Shown here: positions 60,388-64,000 of the stretch, piece after piece | Position numbering within the stretch: position 1 is the first letter of the stretch | Layout: each line of letters starts with the position of its first letter | Assembly (NCBI GenBank): GCA_963792125.1 | Contig: CAWBVA010000012.1 | Span: 868,001-932,000, forward strand | Direction: 5' to 3' | DNA: 64,000 bases | DNA from: Methanocella_A sp963792125 | Lineage (GTDB): Archaea > Halobacteriota > Methanocellia > Methanocellales > Methanocellaceae | The notes under the pieces: generated by a model | Seen by the model: the letters and a program-made list of their open reading frames with translations, nothing else | Told to the model about the DNA's origin: nothing | The model's database searches: none | Program-made: the position numbers and the translations under genes

Positions 60388-61675
60388 ATGAGGACGACGA
60401 TCGTCCTGTTGATCGCCGCAACGGCCGTCATGCTGCTGGCGCCGTCCTGTCTGGCGGAGCAGCCTTCGCTCGAATGGGTGAAGGAGACGGGAGAACATGT
60501 GCCCTCTACGCCAGCCTTCCAGAGCAACATGCTGTATCGTGGGGACACTGTCCGGCAACTTGTACGGCTTCATGGTGACGCTGGGCGAGTCCCAGTATCC
60601 ATGGCCGGTTAACTATAAGTCAGGTATCTCGTCATCGCTCCTGATGACCAGTGACAAGATGCTCTATTTCGGCACCAGCAACGGCGTATTCTATGCGATC
60701 GACAGCCTGTCGTCAGATGAGCGGTGGAAGTTCCAGGCGGACGCCAACATCGACAGCACGCCTATCCTCTCCAACGGCCTGATCATCTTCGGGTCCGATT
60801 CGCTCAACGGTACCGGCAAGGTCTACGCATTGAACGTGCAGAATGGCAGACTGGAGTGGAGCGTCCCCGCGGGCGGCTTAGTCAGCTTCGGGCTTGATGC
60901 CGGCGACAACGTCGCCTACTTCGGCTCCCAGGACGGCAAACTGTATGCCGTGGACATGTACAGTGGCATTGTCCGCTGGAGTGTGCCCCTCGATGCGCAG
61001 AACTACAGTAAAGTCTACTCTCCCACGCTGGACAATGGCAGGATATATGTGGGCGTCGGGGACAGGAGCATCTATGCCGTAGATGCTGCCAGCGGCAACG
61101 TCCAGTGGACTTTTGACCAGATGGGAGGCGCCGTCGTTTCCAAGCCGCTGTGCAGGCTCGGCTACGTCTACGCCGGCTCCCAGGACGGATACGTCTATGC
61201 CCTGGAGGCCTCCAGCGGGAAGCTGGTCTGGAAGTACAGGACTGACGGCCCGATCAAGGCCACGCCCTTGTTTGACGCCAGCGGTCAGGCCCCGATCATA
61301 TACACGGGGTCCGGAGACGGCAACGTCTATGCCATCGACGCCAAGTTCGGCCTGCCCTACTGGCAGTACAAGGCTTCGGGATCGATCGATACCACACCCA
61401 TTGTCATCAGCAGGTCCGGCGGAGACAGCTACATGTACTTCGTCGCTTTCAACGGCGATGTGTATTCGCTCAAGCTGCCGGCGAAGCTGGTGATGGGCTC
61501 TCCGACGCCGGTGCCCACCGGAACGCCGATCGCCACACCGACGCCCACCCCCAGGCCGACCACGACACCGGTCCCGCTGCCCTCGACGACGCCCGCGTCG
61601 ACCCCGCTTTCCCCTGCGACAGGGCTTGCGGGCATGGCTGTGGCAGTCCTGCTGATTGCCTGGCGCAGGCGCTGA
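60388..61675 (+). pseudogene. Secreted PQQ-type beta-propeller protein, one-base insertion
   Basis: The signal peptide (TTIVLLIAATAVMLLAPSCLA) and SLEWVKETGEHVPSTPAFQS lie in the first frame; after NMLY an extra C (near 60539) shifts the frame, and the propeller continues in the next as VGTLSGNLYGFMVTLGES. Repeats of xVYALDxxSGxxxWxF follow (e.g. YAIDSLSSDERWKF, YAVDAASGNVQWTF, YALEASSGKLVWKY). A long Thr/Pro linker and a C-terminal helix with RRR close the protein, a surface-anchor arrangement. Without repair, only the signal and about 50 residues would be made. Confidence 0.75.
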
Positions 61676-61833
61676 CCAGAGAGACGGCCGGACGATTAAG
61701 AGCAGGGAAACGTCCGGTACCCTGTTTTTTACACGTCCTACGGCCTGCGGTCAGTCCTATGACTTCCGGATTTGTGTTCAAATGGCCGGGCAAGTATAAT
61801 ATAATGATGAATTTATATTTTTATGGTGATCCG

Positions 61834-62898
61834 ATGGAGACTGTGAAAGTCATGAGGGGCGAGCAGTTCTCGGACAGGCAATTCTACCGCGAGAACCCTC
61901 TGAAGACCGATAAAATAGCATTCAATATTTACGACTTCGAGCCGTGGCAGGCACTGCCCATGCACCGGCACCCGGGCAGCGATACCATCCTGCTGGCCGT
62001 CCAGGGCAGCGGGACCATGTTCATGAGAGACAGCGAGTTTTCCCTCGACGAGAACGAGGCCGTCTACGTCCCGGCCAATGACGCCTTCGGGATACTGGCC
62101 GGGGAGAACGACATGATCGTCATAGCGGCGCAGGGGCCAACTCCGCTGGAGACACAGTACGTTCAGGGTCTGGAGTACCGGTGCCCTGCCTGCGACCTCG
62201 AGACGCCCCTGGCGACTGGCGCAGACACCGGCAAAGAAACGACCTGCCCGAGGTGCAGTGCCCGGCTCCGGCTGGCAAAGGAGGCGGATATGTTCAAGGC
62301 CGAAGAGATCGGCAAGCCTGAATTCATAGAGGCTGCCGCCGGCGAAAAGGGCAGGGCAGGGCGGGAGCAAATCGAAACCGGGACGGAGACGGCCGAAGAG
62401 ACCGCGCCCGTTAGCGAGATGACAGGCGGGGGCAACGGCGCCGGAGAAAAGGAGACGCCGGCCCTGATCGCGTTCAGCGTCTATGAGTTCCAGCCCTGGC
62501 AGGTATTACCCATGCACCGGAACCCGGGGAACGACACGCTGCTTTATATGGCGACCGGACAGGGCATCATGCTTATCAACGACGAGGAACAGTCTGTCGA
62601 CGAAAATACGGTCGTTTACGTGCCGGCCAACGCAACCTACGGCCTGATCGCCGCAGACGCTGACCTGGTGGTCGTGGCCATACAGTGCCCGACGCCCGTG
62701 GAAGCGGAAGTGTTCGACAAACTGGGCTACAACTGCCCCGTCTGCGACCTGGGAACGCCCGTCACCACGAACACGTTCGACGGCTGCGTCACCGTCTGCC
62801 CGCGCTGCAACGTCAAGCTGAAGCTGACCGAAGAAGATGACGGGTTCCTCGCAGAGGAGACCACAGAGCCTGCCCCGACCGAAGCCGAGACGATATAA
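61834..62898 (+). CDS. Tandem cupin / zinc-ribbon protein
   Basis: 354 residues in two repeats of the same unit: cupin then zinc ribbon. Unit 1: FEPWQALPMHRHPGSDT ... VYVPANDAFGIL, then CPACDLETP ... CPRCSARLRL. Unit 2: FQPWQVLPMHRNPGNDT ... VYVPANATYGLI, then CPVCDLGTP ... CPRCNVKLKL. Joined by an acidic linker (about 185-215). In unit 2 the second histidine of HRH is asparagine, so metal binding there may differ. Start ATG 61834 has GGTGAT five bases upstream and follows a TATA-like run; the frame is open to 61759. Function unknown. Confidence 0.8.
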   Translation: METVKVMRGEQFSDRQFYRENPLKTDKIAFNIYDFEPWQALPMHRHPGSDTILLAVQGSGTMFMRDSEFSLDENEAVYVPANDAFGILAGENDMIVIAAQGPTPLETQYVQGLEYRCPACDLETPLATGADTGKETTCPRCSARLRLAKEADMFKAEEIGKPEFIEAAAGEKGRAGREQIETGTETAEETAPVSEMTGGGNGAGEKETPALIAFSVYEFQPWQVLPMHRNPGNDTLLYMATGQGIMLINDEEQSVDENTVVYVPANATYGLIAADADLVVVAIQCPTPVEAEVFDKLGYNCPVCDLGTPVTTNTFDGCVTVCPRCNVKLKLTEEDDGFLAEETTEPAPTEAETI

Positions 62899-62920
62899 GC
62901 CCGTACGGTCCGGGCTTTTT
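62897..62920 (+). terminator. Hairpin terminator after the cupin gene
   Basis: AAGCCCG, loop TACGGTC, CGGGCTT followed by TTT and a further T-rich run. The left arm overlaps the stop codon. Confidence 0.65.
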
Positions 62921-63019
62921 CCTTTTTCAATTTCAACGAAGGAGATACCGAGGCAGTCATACCAGTGGCTCTCATGAACACGGTGAGCTTGAAGCATGGA
63001 GAGCAAAGCTTGACGGTGA

Positions 63020-63256
63020 AACAACCAGTACCTGTCCGAGTGGAGCTGGATGGAATCCTGGCGCCAGCAGCTAATCGGCCAGAAGGCCACCCTCGACAGC
63101 CGGATGGCAACGCTCAAGAGTGCCGAAGATAGCAAGTGGATCACCTACAGCCCCATGGGCATCGTCGATGATATCGAGATTTACCTGGGGCTGAGGCTGT
63201 CGGCCTGCCAGATTGCTGCCTGCCAGGCGGCCGCTCGCGCGCACGTGCATGACTGA
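63020..63256 (+). pseudogene. Unrecognised coding remnant
   Basis: Reads NNQYLSEWSWMESWRQQLIG, QKATLDSRMATLKSAEDSKW and ITYSPMGIVDDIEIYLGLRL. Protein-like composition, but a TGA directly precedes it in frame and the tail (QIAACQAAARAHVHD) loses character. An ATG at 63050 could start 68 residues. No family recognised; perhaps a decayed gene. Confidence 0.3.
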
Positions 63257-63340
63257 ACACAGATAATCCCCTCAATCGCAATGGTTGAGCTTTTAATTTA
63301 TAGCTTCGATAACAGCCTGTGCTGGCAGCCAATACTGCTC

Positions 63341-63602
63341 CGCGGTCCGCGGAGGGTTTTTCTGGCCGGAGGCCCCTCGCACGCGAAGCTGTGCGAGGGG
63401 TGCGGAGGCGGCCGGGTAATGAACGCGCGCCGAAGGCAGCGTTGCTTAGCGCTTGCGAAGGGATTCGACGTGGCGCCGCCGAAGGCGCTGCCAGGGTCGT
63501 GTCTCCGGGGGTGCGAGCGCGGCCCGGACGGCGTAGCACCTGAAAAACCCGGAGTAGCCCATGCAGCATCAGCGCGCATGGGCGTCGCACCGCGATTGGT
63601 AC
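63341..63602 (+). repeat. Dispersed ~260 bp element, copy C
   Basis: Starts at CGCGGTCCGCGGAGGGTTTT and ends GGGCGTCGCACCGCG then ATTGGTAC. Same block order as copy B at 7081-7343; the middle (about 63455-63500) is the most different. A loose solo copy of the terminal motif (GGGTGTCGCACCGC) follows at about 63646-63659. Confidence 0.8.
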
Positions 63603-63721
63603 GAAGACAAACCAGTGTATTGGTGTTCATTCAATTTGATAGAACGGGTGTCGCACCGCAATGCTATGTGAAAGCATTCGATAGATCGGGCATATGCCAG
63701 CGACCATATCGATTATTATAT

Positions 63722-63842
63722 GAGAAGTCCTTGGTCAATTCAAGGGAGAGACCTGCTAGAAGACAAACATTTTATGCAACATCTTCCTATTACTATCGAT
63801 GATTTTCGAGAGGAAGCACATCATATCGACCAAGGACTTCTC
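63722..63842 (+). promoter_or_regulatory. 15 bp inverted repeat spanning the pyrB start
   Basis: GAGAAGTCCTTGGTC (63722-63736) in the leader is the exact reverse complement of GACCAAGGACTTCTC (63828-63842), codons 10-15 of pyrB. If both are in the transcript, the stem would enclose the start codon (63799) in a 91-base loop. Confidence 0.5.
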
Positions 63843-64000
63843 CCGGGGCGAGATTGACCTGATCCTCGAGCAGGCGGCGAAGCTGGAGCCCTACGCCCGC
63901 CAGGGCCGTGCCAGCATTCTCAAGGACCGCATCGTTGCGACGCTGTTCTATGAGCCGTCCACGAGGACCCGGCTGTCATTCGACGCGGCGATCAAGAGAC
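63799..64000 (+). CDS. pyrB: Aspartate carbamoyltransferase catalytic subunit (3' end outside the window)
   Basis: First 67 residues: MIFERKHIISTKDFSRGEID then LFYEPSTRTRLSFDAAIKR. The YEPSTRTR loop binds carbamoyl phosphate. Catalyses the first committed step of pyrimidine synthesis. ATG 63799 gives the expected N-terminus. The leader contains one arm of an inverted repeat whose other arm is in the gene, which could affect expression. A regulatory pyrI would be expected downstream. Confidence 0.95.
   Translation, partial: MIFERKHIISTKDFSRGEIDLILEQAAKLEPYARQGRASILKDRIVATLFYEPSTRTRLSFDAAIKR

Overview
This 64 kb window comes from a methanogenic euryarchaeon, most likely Methanocellales (Rice Cluster I) or a close relative. 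The evidence is a class I lysyl-tRNA synthetase, an archaeal ribosomal protein / aIF6 / prefoldin / FtsY cluster, a Topo VI-type gene pair, UPF0147, a presenilin-like protease, a methanogenesis-marker-6-like protein, PAS-rich 'HDINNM' histidine kinases, TATA-box promoters and GC-rich genes in AT-rich spacers. The genus is an inference.

Layout. 0-6.6 kb: the C-terminal part of a Nog1-type GTPase, a remnant ferredoxin, a presenilin-like protease, a set of zinc-ribbon proteins with a marker-6-like protein, a phosphoesterase, a broken DUF1016 nuclease and an HD phosphohydrolase. 6.7-8.4 kb: a repeat-rich stretch holding two inverted copies of a ~260 bp dispersed element (third copy at 63.4 kb) and a candidate structured RNA. 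8.7-12.6 kb: a compact housekeeping block (LysRS, gamma carbonic anhydrase, CoaD, NTP phosphatase, alkyladenine glycosylase). 12.7-25 kb: secreted repeat proteins, tRNA-Pro, TatA beside a Tat-exported multicopper oxidase, and a PAS kinase and TrkH enclosed by an 88 bp inverted repeat. 25-36 kb: a LAGLIDADG-type protein, PAS kinases and a strongly decayed stretch (TetR, flavodoxin, rubredoxin, a third kinase). 36-42 kb: an iron-sulfur protein, a GNAT enzyme, a PadR-ABC export operon, UspA and thioredoxin. 42-45.5 kb: a Topo VI B gene next to a divergent A-like gene lacking one Toprim aspartate. 46-51.6 kb: a GT4 glycosyltransferase, small conserved proteins and a split RLAN / RimK ATP-grasp pair. 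51.7-56 kb: the ribosomal cluster ending in ftsY. 56-64 kb: decayed surface proteins, a GH15 glucoamylase, a duplicated cupin/zinc-ribbon protein, the third repeat copy and the start of pyrB.

The strongest general signal is how unevenly decay is spread. Translation, secretion and cofactor genes are intact. At least twelve accessory genes carry one or more single-base indels (mostly deletions) or internal stops. In several, adding back one base restores an obvious family sequence; in the ABC ATPase it also restores a stop four bases before the next start codon. Real gene decay and base-calling error cannot be separated from the sequence alone.

The items most likely to be new biology are the Topo VI-like A subunit with an altered Toprim acid, the 15 bp-stemmed RNA candidate at 7.6 kb, the dispersed ~260 bp element, the 88 bp inverted pair around the kinase/TrkH segment, and the split RLAN + ATP-grasp ligase.
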